Shown: in pieces, positions 17,921 through 25,441 of the stretch | Position numbering within the stretch: position 1 is the stretch's first letter | How the letters are laid out: every line of letters starts with the position of its first letter | Source of the DNA: Thiobacillus denitrificans | Lineage (GTDB): Bacteria > Pseudomonadota > Gammaproteobacteria > Burkholderiales > Thiobacillaceae | Reading direction: 5' to 3' | Assembly (NCBI GenBank): GCA_002403375.1 | Contig: DHHQ01000023.1 | Location: 60,318 to 124,317, forward strand | DNA length: 64,000 bases | Notes under the pieces: generated by a model | Databases searched by the model: none | Told to the model about the DNA's origin: nothing | Seen by the model: the letters and a program-made list of their open reading frames with translations, nothing else | Made by a program: the position numbers and the translations under genes

Positions 17921-19263
17921 GCGCGTCGCAGCGCATCCTGTCGCTGCGCGACTTCGGCGTCGCCTTCGGCGAGCGCGTCGTGCTGAACGCGGTCGACCTC
18001 GACATCGAGGGGCCGGGCGTGCTGGTGCTGATGGGGCCGGTCGGCACCGGCAAGTCGACCCTGCTGCGTACCCTCGCCGGCATCAACCAGGCCGTGCCCT
18101 CGTTCCGCACCTGGGGCGAGGCGGCCTACGCCGGCGCCCCGCTCGGCGGCGAGCGGGCGCCGGCGCTGGTCGCGCAGAACGCGCGCCTGCTGATGTCCTC
18201 CGTGCTCGAGAACATCGTCAGCAACCTGCCGTCGCGCAGCGGCCTGACGCCGGCGGCGAAGCGCGAGGTCGGCATGCGCCTCCTCGCCGAGGCGGGCCTC
18301 GACGCGCTGCTCGACGCGCTCGATCGTCCGGTGGTCGAGCTGCCGCTCGCTGTGCAGCGCCACCTCGCGATCGCGCGCACTGCGGCGGCCGAGCCGCTGC
18401 TGCTGTGCATCGACGAGCCTACCGCCGGTCTCGAGCGCCTCGACTGCCAGCCGATGCTGCGCTTCCTGCGCGAGCAGGGTGACAAGCGCGCGGTGATCGT
18501 CGTCTCGCACAACCAGCAGGACGCGCGCGAACTCGGCGGCCGCACCGCCTTGTTGGCGGGCGGCGCGATCCAGTCGTGCGCGCCGGCCGGCGACTTCTTC
18601 GAGGCGCCTGCCTCGCCGGTGGCGGCGGACTTCGTGCGCACCGGATCGTGCAGCCTGCCCTCACCCGGCGCGAAGCCCGAGGACATCGACGAGGCGATGC
18701 TGCCCTTCCTGCCGGTGTTGCCGGAAGCGGCGACCCATTACGTCCGCGAGAGCCTGGGGCCGCGCGGCTTCCTGTGGCTGAAGAAGGGCCTGCTGGCGGG
18801 GACGCCGCGCCCCGGCATCGTGCAGGACATCGAATACGACCTCGACGCGCTCGCGCGCGTCGGCGTCACCACGCTGGTCTCGCTGACCACCCGGCCCGTC
18901 GATCCCGAACTGCTCGCCGGCTACGGCATCCGCGGGCTGTGGATGCCGATCCCCGACATGCACGCGCCGGGCCTCGACGAAGCGGAGCAGATGTGCCGCC
19001 GCATCGCCGCGCTGATGGCCGACGGCGAGGCGGTCGCCTACCACTGCCGCGCCGGCCTCGGCCGCACCGGGACGATGCTGGCCTCGCACCTGATCATGGA
19101 AGGCCAGCCCGCGCTGCAGGCGCTGGAATCGGTTCGCCGGATCGAGCCTCGTTGGGTGCAGTCCGACGAGCAAATAAGGTTTTTGGAAAGATTTTCGGAA
19201 TCCCTTTCGAATCGCCAGAAAAGAGGCGGCCAGCCGGCCGTCGTGTCAAACGTCAATCTGTAA
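17917..19263 (+). CDS. ABC-type ATPase fused to a cysteine-dependent (dual-specificity-like) protein phosphatase
   Basis: The 448-residue protein joins two domains rarely seen together. Residues 1-240 are an ABC ATPase: Walker A GPVGTGKST (40-48), Q-loop Q87, Walker B LLLCIDEP (161-168, catalytic E167) and H-loop H198 in VIVVSHN. The signature motif is degenerate: ELPLAVQ (141-147) replaces LSGGQ. Residues 265-430 are a tyrosine/dual-specificity phosphatase with the P-loop HCRAGLGRTGT (376-386; nucleophile C377, R383) and a likely general acid D347 in MPIPDMHAPGLDE. No permease gene is nearby, so this is probably a regulatory, non-transport ATPase. It is sandwiched between a Ras-like GTPase (ATGA overlap) and two roadblock proteins. 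Confidence 0.92.
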   Translation: MSASQRILSLRDFGVAFGERVVLNAVDLDIEGPGVLVLMGPVGTGKSTLLRTLAGINQAVPSFRTWGEAAYAGAPLGGERAPALVAQNARLLMSSVLENIVSNLPSRSGLTPAAKREVGMRLLAEAGLDALLDALDRPVVELPLAVQRHLAIARTAAAEPLLLCIDEPTAGLERLDCQPMLRFLREQGDKRAVIVVSHNQQDARELGGRTALLAGGAIQSCAPAGDFFEAPASPVAADFVRTGSCSLPSPGAKPEDIDEAMLPFLPVLPEAATHYVRESLGPRGFLWLKKGLLAGTPRPGIVQDIEYDLDALARVGVTTLVSLTTRPVDPELLAGYGIRGLWMPIPDMHAPGLDEAEQMCRRIAALMADGEAVAYHCRAGLGRTGTMLASHLIMEGQPALQALESVRRIEPRWVQSDEQIRFLERFSESLSNRQKRGGQPAVVSNVNL

Positions 19264-19274
19264 GGAAAGCAAAC

Positions 19275-19679
19275 ATGTCTCTCGATCAAGCACTCAGCAC
19301 TGCAGTCAGCCAGATTCCGGAATGCGTCGCCGGCGGCTACGTCGACCTCTCCTCCGGCATGCTGCTCGCGCTGAAGACCGTCGATTCGCACCCGCAGGAG
19401 GTGATGGACATCCTCGCCGCCGCGACCTCCGACCTGTTCCAGGGCAACAACGTCACGGTCATCGAAAACATCTTCAAGAAGGCGCGCGGCCATGCGGCCG
19501 ACCCGCACCACTACTTCCAGGAGATCATCGTCAACAGCGACAACCTGATCCACGTCTTCCTGCGCGCGAAGAAGACCGAAGAGCAGGTCGCCTGCTTCGT
19601 CTGCCGCAAGAGCGCCAACCTCGGCATGGTCCTGACCAAGGCGCGTCAGGCGATGCCGACGCTGCAGGCCGCGCTCTGA
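19275..19679 (+). CDS. Roadblock-like small protein A
   Basis: The 134-residue protein begins MSLDQALSTAVSQIPECVAG. The alpha-beta pattern GGYVDLSSGMLLALKTVD, then a helix (VMDILAAATSDLF), a strand-rich centre (QEIIVNSDNLIHVFLR) and the final SANLGMVLTKARQAM helix match the roadblock/LC7 (profilin-like) fold. The closing SANLGM is shared with the next gene, which supports a common fold. It starts 11 bp after the ABC-phosphatase stop with an AAGGAA box. Roadblock proteins dimerise and act as GTPase-activating or scaffold partners of MglA/Ras-like GTPases (family knowledge). Confidence 0.75.
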   Translation: MSLDQALSTAVSQIPECVAGGYVDLSSGMLLALKTVDSHPQEVMDILAAATSDLFQGNNVTVIENIFKKARGHAADPHHYFQEIIVNSDNLIHVFLRAKKTEEQVACFVCRKSANLGMVLTKARQAMPTLQAAL

Positions 19680-19755
19680 CGCACCTATCGGTCCCGGCAT
19701 GCGCCGGGGCCGGTCGCCGGGCCGTACCCGGCACGACAACAACAAGGAGAACGTG

Positions 19756-20139
19756 GTGAACGACAAGCTGGCGGTGGAAACCGCCGTCATTCCCATACTC
19801 AAGCGACTGAATTCGACGTCGTCCGACATCCAGGCCTCGGCCGTGATGTCGCGCGACGGCCACACCCTCGCCTCGGTGCTCGGCGAAGCGGTCAACAGCG
19901 TCCGCCTGGGCGCGATCTGCGCGACCCTGCTCTCGCTCGGCGAGAAGGCCTCGCAGGAACTGAACCGCGGCAACCTCAGGCAGATCCTGATCCAGGGCGA
20001 GCTGGGCTATGTGCTGCTGATGCGCATCGGCGAGAAGGCGGTGCTGGCGGTGGTGTCGCAGCCCAGCGCCAACCTCGGAATGATGCTGGTCGAGGCGCGC
20101 CGGACCGCCGGCGAGATCGTCGCGCTCGGCGTCGTCTGA
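19756..20139 (+). CDS. Roadblock/LC7 domain protein B
   Basis: The 127-residue protein starts at GTG 19756; the AAGGAG box at 19744-19749 is six bases away and decides this start over the adjacent GTG at 19753. DIQASAVMSRDGHTLASVLG is the classic roadblock strand-turn-strand opening, followed by a helix (AICATLLSLGEKASQELN) and strands QILIQGELGYVLLMRIGEKAVLAV, then PSANLGMMLVEARRTA. It is the last of the two tandem roadblock genes after the GTPase and ABC-phosphatase, and probably forms a homo- or heterodimer that contacts the GTPase (inference). Confidence 0.88.
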   Translation: MNDKLAVETAVIPILKRLNSTSSDIQASAVMSRDGHTLASVLGEAVNSVRLGAICATLLSLGEKASQELNRGNLRQILIQGELGYVLLMRIGEKAVLAVVSQPSANLGMMLVEARRTAGEIVALGVV

Positions 20140-20163
20140 GCGCGCACAGGCCGCAGGGAAGCG

Positions 20164-20313
20164 ATGAAGCCCATCTCCGTCACGCTGGCGCGGTCGCGGC
20201 TGCCTTCGGCATGGCTCGGACGGTTCGGCATCGGCGGGTTCCTGTTCTTTCTGGTCAAGGGCCTGCTGTGGCTGACGGTTCCCGCATTGCTGGCCGTCGC
20301 CGGCCTCGAATGA
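20164..20313 (+). CDS. 49-residue single-pass membrane protein
   Basis: A short frame from ATG 20164 to TGA 20313 encodes MKPISVTLARSRLPSAWLGR followed by a hydrophobic helix (FLFFLVKGLLWLTVPALLAV, about residues 26-46). GGGAA precedes the start and the gene begins 24 bp after the roadblock B stop. The basic N-terminus predicts an N-in orientation. Small proteins of this type occur in betaproteobacteria without known function. It could anchor a complex or be unrelated to the operon. Confidence 0.55.
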   Translation: MKPISVTLARSRLPSAWLGRFGIGGFLFFLVKGLLWLTVPALLAVAGLE

Positions 20314-20347
20314 GGGATGGTTCCGGTGTCTTGAGGGGAGTGCGAGG

Positions 20348-20740
20348 ATGGAAGAAAGCATCATCGATTGCGAACTCGGACGGCGGCTCGGCTGCCGCAC
20401 CTTCTGCTGCCGCCTGCTGGTGCGCTACGACGAGGACGAGCGTCCGCCGAGCACGGACGGCTCGACGCCCAAGGGCTGCGTCGACAAGGCCCCCGACGGG
20501 CTGTGCATCCACCTCGACCGGGCGACCGAGCGCTGCGGCATCTGGGAAAGCCGGCCGCGGGTGTGCCGCGAATACGACTGCAACAGCGACTACCTGCTGC
20601 AGGTCGCGGTGCGCCGCGGCGTGACGAACATCGTGCAGCTGTCGCGCGATTCCCTCACCCTCCGCGTCCCGCGCGAGGACTGGGTGCGCGTGTCCGGCTG
20701 CGGCAAAGACCAAGACAAGGAAGCAAGACAAGATGGCTGA
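20348..20740 (+). CDS. YkgJ/UPF0153-like cysteine-cluster protein
   Basis: The 130-residue protein has the Cys pattern of the YkgJ family (putative zinc or iron binding): GCRTFCCRLLVRYDEDE near the N-terminus, PKGCVDKAPDGLCIHLD in the middle, then RCGIWESRPRVCREYDCN. The family is a predicted Fe-S or Zn oxygenase-like protein with no settled role. The start ATG 20348 follows GGGGAGTGCGAGG. Its stop lies inside the start of the next gene (8-base overlap), so it is coupled to the ferredoxin-reductase-globin fusion; a redox or metal link to that enzyme is possible. Confidence 0.85.
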   Translation: MEESIIDCELGRRLGCRTFCCRLLVRYDEDERPPSTDGSTPKGCVDKAPDGLCIHLDRATERCGIWESRPRVCREYDCNSDYLLQVAVRRGVTNIVQLSRDSLTLRVPREDWVRVSGCGKDQDKEARQDG

Positions 20741-22289
20741 GCTCACCTATCAGGGCAAGACCTATTCGTGCCGCGACGGCGAATCGGTGCTCGACGCCTG
20801 CCTGCGGCAGGGGCTCGAACTGCCTTTTTCCTGCCGCAACGGCGTCTGCCAGGCCTGCCTGCAGCGCGCGGTCGGCGGCGAGCTGCCGGCTGGCGCACAG
20901 AAGGGGCTGAAGCCCGAACTCGCCGACAAGGGCTACTTCCTGCCCTGCGTGTGCCGGCCGCAGACCGACCTCGAATTCGCGCCGCCGGCCGGCACAGACC
21001 TCTATTTCACCGCGCTGGTGGCGGCCAAGGAGCCGCTGTCGCGCGACGTCGTGCGCATCCTGCTCGAGCCCTCGCGCGAGCTCGCGTACCGCGCCGGCCA
21101 GTTCGTCAACCTGCGCCGGGCCGACGGCGTCGCGCGCAGCTATTCGCTGGCGAGCGTACCCGGCGCGGACTACTTCATCGAACTGCACGTCAAGCGCATG
21201 CAGAACGGCGCGCTGAGCAACTGGCTGCACGATGAACTCGAGGTCGGCGCCGAGATCGACATCCAGGGACCCAACGGGGACTGCCATTACGCACCCCAGA
21301 ACCTCGACCAGAACCTGCTGCTCGTCGGCACCGGCAGCGGGCTGGCGCCGCTCGTCGGCATCGCGCGCAGCGCGCTCGCCGCGGGGCATGCCGGCCCCAT
21401 CCACCTTTACCACGGCAGCTCGACGCGCGACGGCCTCTATCTGGCGGACGAACTGCGTGCGCTCGCCGAGCGCCATGCCAATTTCCACTACACGCCGTGC
21501 GTGTCGCGCGCCGCGGCCGACCGCGAGGTGCGCGCCGGGCGCGCCGACGTCGTCGCGTTCGCCGGGTATCCCGACCTCGCCGGCTGGTGCGTGCATCTCG
21601 CCGGCAATCCGGACATGGTCGAGTCGGCGCGCGCGCGTGCCGCCCGCGCCGGCGCGACCGAAATCCACGCCGACCCCTTCGTGCTCAAGGAGCTGCGCAG
21701 CGGCCCGCGCACCTACCCGCTTCCGGCTGCGCCCGACTCCGACCGCCGCGAATTCCCGCCCGATCCCGAGATGTGGGCCGCGCTGAACGAAGGCGCGCTG
21801 ATGGCGACGATCCTCGACGACTTCTACACGCGGGTGTTCGAGGACCCGGTGCTGTCGCCCTACTTCACCGGCGTCACCAAGCAGCGCCTGGTCGAGAAGG
21901 TGTATTCCTTCATGCGGCAGATCTTCACCGGCGAGAAGCTCTACTTCGGCGACCGCCCGCGCAACTCGCACCACTGGATGGTCATCTCGGACGAGATCTT
22001 CGACTACCGCGAGGCGCTGATGGCGTCGTGCATGCGCCGCGCCGGTCTCGCCGAGCCCCTGATTCGGCGCTGGCAGGCGATCGAGGAGAGCTACCGTGGC
22101 GACATCGTCAAGGCGAAGCCGTTCGGTCGCCTGATCGACGGCGTCGAGCAGCCGGTAGACGGCTTCGGCGAGACGGTGCTCGAGGTCGGCGCGCTGTGCG
22201 ACAGCTGCGAGCGCGTGCTCGAGCCCGGCGAGGCGGTGCGCTACCACCTGCGCCTCGGGCACATCTACTGCGACGCCTGCCACGCCTGA
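20733..22289 (+). CDS. Ferredoxin-reductase-truncated globin fusion with C-terminal zinc ribbon
   Basis: The 518-residue cytoplasmic protein has four parts. Residues 1-85 are a plant-type [2Fe-2S] ferredoxin (C34, C39, C42 in SCRNGVCQACL and C74 in PCVC). Residues 90-320 are an FNR-like FAD/NAD module: RSYSLAS for FAD and LLLVGTGSGLAPLVGIA for the nucleotide. Residues 345-475 are a truncated globin (ILDDFYTRVFEDPVLSPYF, and NSHHWMVISDEIFDYREALM with the likely proximal histidine). The tail has CDSC (489-492) and CDAC (513-516), a probable zinc ribbon. The electron path NADH-FAD-FeS-heme suggests a self-sufficient NO dioxygenase or globin reductase, like flavohemoglobin in a different order. 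This is inference. Confidence 0.9.
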   Translation: MAELTYQGKTYSCRDGESVLDACLRQGLELPFSCRNGVCQACLQRAVGGELPAGAQKGLKPELADKGYFLPCVCRPQTDLEFAPPAGTDLYFTALVAAKEPLSRDVVRILLEPSRELAYRAGQFVNLRRADGVARSYSLASVPGADYFIELHVKRMQNGALSNWLHDELEVGAEIDIQGPNGDCHYAPQNLDQNLLLVGTGSGLAPLVGIARSALAAGHAGPIHLYHGSSTRDGLYLADELRALAERHANFHYTPCVSRAAADREVRAGRADVVAFAGYPDLAGWCVHLAGNPDMVESARARAARAGATEIHADPFVLKELRSGPRTYPLPAAPDSDRREFPPDPEMWAALNEGALMATILDDFYTRVFEDPVLSPYFTGVTKQRLVEKVYSFMRQIFTGEKLYFGDRPRNSHHWMVISDEIFDYREALMASCMRRAGLAEPLIRRWQAIEESYRGDIVKAKPFGRLIDGVEQPVDGFGETVLEVGALCDSCERVLEPGEAVRYHLRLGHIYCDACHA

Positions 22290-22328
22290 CCCGGCGCGCG
22301 GCTCGGGTGATCGCGCTGGCTGACGCGT

Positions 22329-25001
22329 CTACGCCGCCGTGGCCGCCGTCCACATTCCTTTGCGGCACAGGCCGCGCGCCTCGCAGTGGCGGCACACGGC
22401 ATCGATTCCCGAGGCCGGCAACGGCGCGCCGGCGGCGATCGCTTCGACCAGCTGCGGCAGGCGCCGGATGATGGCGTCGACGTCGGCTTCGCCGTCGAGC
22501 GCGAGCGGGACGACCGGCGCTTCGTTGACCGGCAGGTAGGCGGCGGCGGCGTCGGCGAGCCAGGCGTAGAACGGCAGCTGCACCGCCTCGGCGGGGTCCC
22601 TGAGCTTGTGCCTGAGCCCTTGGGCCGCGCCCGTCTTGTAGTCGATCACCAGCCGGGCGTCGCCCCTGGCGTCGACGCGGTCGACGCGGCCGCGCAGGGT
22701 GATTTCGCCGACGCCTGCGACCGGGTGCGTCGCCGTGAACTCGGTTTCCCCGGACTGGTAGCGCCAGCCCTCGCCGACTGCCGCCAGCCAGGCGTCGACG
22801 TAGGCCGGCTGCAGCGCTTCCCAGCGGCTGCGCCAGGCGGCGGCGGTATACGCGGGCAGCGCCGCGAATTCTTCTGCGGAGAGCTCGGCCAGGCGCGCCA
22901 GTGCGGCGTCGCGCTCGGGCGCCGGGTCGCTGTCGTGAAAGCGCTGCAGGATGCGGTGCAGCGCGTTGCCGTAGTCGCTCTTGTCGAGCGCCTCGTCGGC
23001 CTCGTCGAGCTCGCGGATCCCGAGCACGCCGCTGACGTAGAAGCGGTAGGGGCAGTCGAGCAGGGTCTGGTAGCCGGTGGGCGAATAACGCCGTGGCAGC
23101 TGCGCCGCGGGCACCGCAGGGGCGGGCGCCGCGCAGGCATCGGGCAAGGGGCTGCTGCGGGCGGGCGGCGTGCCGTCGGCCTGCTCGGCGAGCGCCGCGC
23201 CCCACGCTGCCGTGTGCAGCGCCTGCAGGCGCAATACGAGCGGCGAGGCGGGGTTCGGTTCGTCGTCGCGCCATGCCTGCCAGGCGAGCAGCGCCGGCCC
23301 CTGCTCGAGCAGCTGCATCAGGTCGGCGGTGGCCGCCGTGGCCACGTCGAGCGCGGTCGGCAGCCCCAGCTGCCCACGGGCCGCCTGGGAGAACAGGCCC
23401 GGCTTGGCGCGCGGCGGCAGGTGCTGCGCGTCGGCGCCGATCACCGCCACGCCCTCGAACAGTCGCCCGCGCGCGGCGGGCAGCGAGGTCAGCACGAGCG
23501 GGCTGGCGACGCGCGAGTCGCTGAAGCTTTCCGACTCGAGCGCCAGGTTGAGCCAGCGCCGCCATTCGGCGAAGCCGTACTTTTCGGTGTCGTCGGCGAG
23601 ATCGCGCCGCAGGGTGTCGAGCGTCTGCAGCAGGGTGGCGCCGGCGGCGTCGGCCGCGAGCGGCGCCACGGCGTCGAGCCTGGCGAGGCTGTCGGCCAGC
23701 CGCGCCAGCCAGGCGGCGAGCGGCGCGCGCGTCTGCGCGAAGCCCTGGCGCGCGTCGAACAGCGCGGCGAGCCAAGGCGGCAGCGCGCCGAACGCGGCGT
23801 GGGCGAGCCGCGCAAGCTCGCCCGTGCCCTGCGACACGCCGTGCCGGCGCAGCGCGAGTTCGAAGGCGAGCACCTGGTCCTGGCGGCGCGCGAGCTCGCC
23901 CAGCAGGAAGGGGGATTTCAGCAGGTCGAGCAGCTCGACGTGCGGGAAGTCGCCCGCCACGCATTCGAGCCAGCGGTCGATCACCGCGGCGGCGGCGGTC
24001 GTCGACAGCGTCCAGCCGGTCTCGTCGGCGACCAGCACGTCCATCCGTTCGAGCAGCGCGCGCACCCGCCGCGCGGTTTCGCGGTCGAGCGCGATCAGCG
24101 CGAGGTCGCGCCGGCCGGCGCGCAGCTGTTCGGCGACCCAGGTGGCGACGGCGCGCGCCTCGGCTTCCAGGTGCGGCGCGGCGCATAGCGTGAGGCGACC
24201 CTGCAGCGGCGAGTCGGGCAGGCGCTGCGCGAGTACCGCGGCGCGCGCGCGCAGCGGCGGCTCGGTGGCTTGCCAGGCCGCGTGCAGGGTCAGGGAAACG
24301 GCGCTGTCGTCGGCGGCGGGCTCGAGCAGCGTGAGCGGGGCGAGTTCGGCGCAGCGGCGGAGGAACTGCTGCTCGAGCGCGGTCAGCGGGCCGAGCGCGT
24401 AGCCGTAGATCGACGCCGGCGCTGCGGTGATTTGGGCGAGCCGCGCGTCGAGGGCGCGCGCGTAGCGCGCCTGCGGGTCGTCGCCGTCCTGGTTGAGCGT
24501 CTGCCACACCGCTTCGATCAGCGCGGTCTCGCGCCCGAGGCTGGCACCCTGCAGCGCGCGGAGGCGCGCGCCGACCGCGTCGCCGAGGCGCGCCGCGGAA
24601 AGTTCGTCGGCGAGTTCCAGCAGTTCGCCGGCCAGCGTCCAGCGGTCGACGTTCCCCAGCCAGTCGATGCGCCGCAGTTCGCCGTGCAGGCGCGCGAGCC
24701 GCCGCGCCTGCGGCTCGCCGCGCGCGCTGCCGGCCAGCGCCGCTTCGGCCCATGCCTTGAGCGGGGTGATGCGCGGCGGGATCAGCACCCCGCGTCCCGC
24801 GGCGCGGGCCAGGATGCGCGCGAAGTCCTGGCCGGCGCGGTGGTTGGGGACGAGCACCGTCAGCCCGGAGAGGTCGGGCAGGCGGTCGGCGTGGTGGTCG
24901 AGCAGGTGGCGGGCCGCGACGTGCGGCAGGGCGGACCCGCCAGCGGGGGCGGGGGGAATCAGCGCTCCAGGTACTTCAGCTTGTCCTTGACCTTGGCCCA
25001 T
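22329..25001 (-). CDS. addB: AddB-type nuclease subunit with Fe-S cluster
   Basis: The roughly 890-residue protein is the second AddAB subunit. The N-terminal part is a degenerate UvrD-like helicase (VLVPNHRAGQDFARILA). The C-terminus has a RecB-type nuclease (RVDRVDARGDARLVIDYKTG) and the AddB iron-sulphur staple: one Cys in LLDCPYRFYVSG and three in VCRHCEARGLCR. The start is unclear. No ATG, GTG or TTG lies between the ferredoxin stop and the conserved LPHVAARHLL segment; ATG 25001 lies inside fdxA without a ribosome-binding site, and CTG or ATT codons next to a GGAG box near 24960 are alternatives. It is collinear with, but 15.5 kb from, addA. Confidence 0.88.
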   Translation of the reverse strand: MGQGQGQAEVPGALIPPAPAGGSALPHVAARHLLDHHADRLPDLSGLTVLVPNHRAGQDFARILARAAGRGVLIPPRITPLKAWAEAALAGSARGEPQARRLARLHGELRRIDWLGNVDRWTLAGELLELADELSAARLGDAVGARLRALQGASLGRETALIEAVWQTLNQDGDDPQARYARALDARLAQITAAPASIYGYALGPLTALEQQFLRRCAELAPLTLLEPAADDSAVSLTLHAAWQATEPPLRARAAVLAQRLPDSPLQGRLTLCAAPHLEAEARAVATWVAEQLRAGRRDLALIALDRETARRVRALLERMDVLVADETGWTLSTTAAAAVIDRWLECVAGDFPHVELLDLLKSPFLLGELARRQDQVLAFELALRRHGVSQGTGELARLAHAAFGALPPWLAALFDARQGFAQTRAPLAAWLARLADSLARLDAVAPLAADAAGATLLQTLDTLRRDLADDTEKYGFAEWRRWLNLALESESFSDSRVASPLVLTSLPAARGRLFEGVAVIGADAQHLPPRAKPGLFSQAARGQLGLPTALDVATAATADLMQLLEQGPALLAWQAWRDDEPNPASPLVLRLQALHTAAWGAALAEQADGTPPARSSPLPDACAAPAPAVPAAQLPRRYSPTGYQTLLDCPYRFYVSGVLGIRELDEADEALDKSDYGNALHRILQRFHDSDPAPERDAALARLAELSAEEFAALPAYTAAAWRSRWEALQPAYVDAWLAAVGEGWRYQSGETEFTATHPVAGVGEITLRGRVDRVDARGDARLVIDYKTGAAQGLRHKLRDPAEAVQLPFYAWLADAAAAYLPVNEAPVVPLALDGEADVDAIIRRLPQLVEAIAAGAPLPASGIDAVCRHCEARGLCRKGMWTAATAA

Positions 25002-25282
25002 TCGTCGGCGTCGGGCAGCGGATCCTTGCTTTCGACGATGACCTTCCATTCCTTGGCAAGCTGCGCGTTGAGCTCGATGTAGGCGCGCTGGTCGTCCGGC
25101 ACGTCGTCCTCGGCGAAGATCGCCTCGACCGGGCATTCGGCGACGCACAGCGTGCAGTCGATGCACTCCTCGGGGTCGATGACGAGGAAATTCGGACCTT
25201 CATGGAAGCAGTCCACCGGACACACATCGACGCAATCCGTGTATTTGCACTTCACGCAGGCGTCGGCTACAACGTAGGTCAT
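24959..25282 (-). CDS. fdxA: 7Fe ferredoxin
   Basis: FdxA is a small cytoplasmic electron carrier. The 107-residue protein begins MTYVVADACVKCKYTDCVDV and has the cysteine set of [3Fe-4S][4Fe-4S] ferredoxins: C9, C17, C21, C40, C43, C46 and C50, with an extra C12 and C25. The acidic C-terminal extension (DDVPDDQRAYIELNAQLA) is typical of proteobacterial FdxA. Its end overlaps or abuts addB. It is divergent from trxA across a 159-bp region. Confidence 0.96.
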   Translation of the reverse strand: MTYVVADACVKCKYTDCVDVCPVDCFHEGPNFLVIDPEECIDCTLCVAECPVEAIFAEDDVPDDQRAYIELNAQLAKEWKVIVESKDPLPDADEWAKVKDKLKYLER

Positions 25283-25320
25283 TCGCTATTTACCTTGATG
25301 ATTGGAAAAATGCCCGATGC

Positions 25321-25348
25321 TTTGCAGGCGCCAATTTTGATGTAGCAT
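25321..25348 (+). promoter_or_regulatory. Possible trxA promoter
   Basis: TTTGCA (25321-25326) and TAGCAT (25343-25348) are 16 bp apart in the fdxA-trxA gap, about 95 bp before the trxA start. The gap is AT-richer than its surroundings. This is a motif match only; fdxA transcription from the other strand must also start here. Confidence 0.3.
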
Positions 25349-25441
25349 ATCGGCACAAAAGCGAAATTTCCAGCATTACCGCCTCCAGAACAATCAAGGC
25401 CGCAACTGGCCGTCCTCCACTACACATTAGGAGCTTCACCG

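Noticed and set aside
17917..19263. ABC transporter ATPase
   Set aside because: No permease or binding protein is nearby, the signature motif is degenerate, and a phosphatase domain follows.
6826..22328. Classical mobile element carrying the signalling block
   Set aside because: No integrase, transposase, tRNA gene, terminal inverted repeat or direct repeat is visible at either edge, and base composition looks like the flanks.
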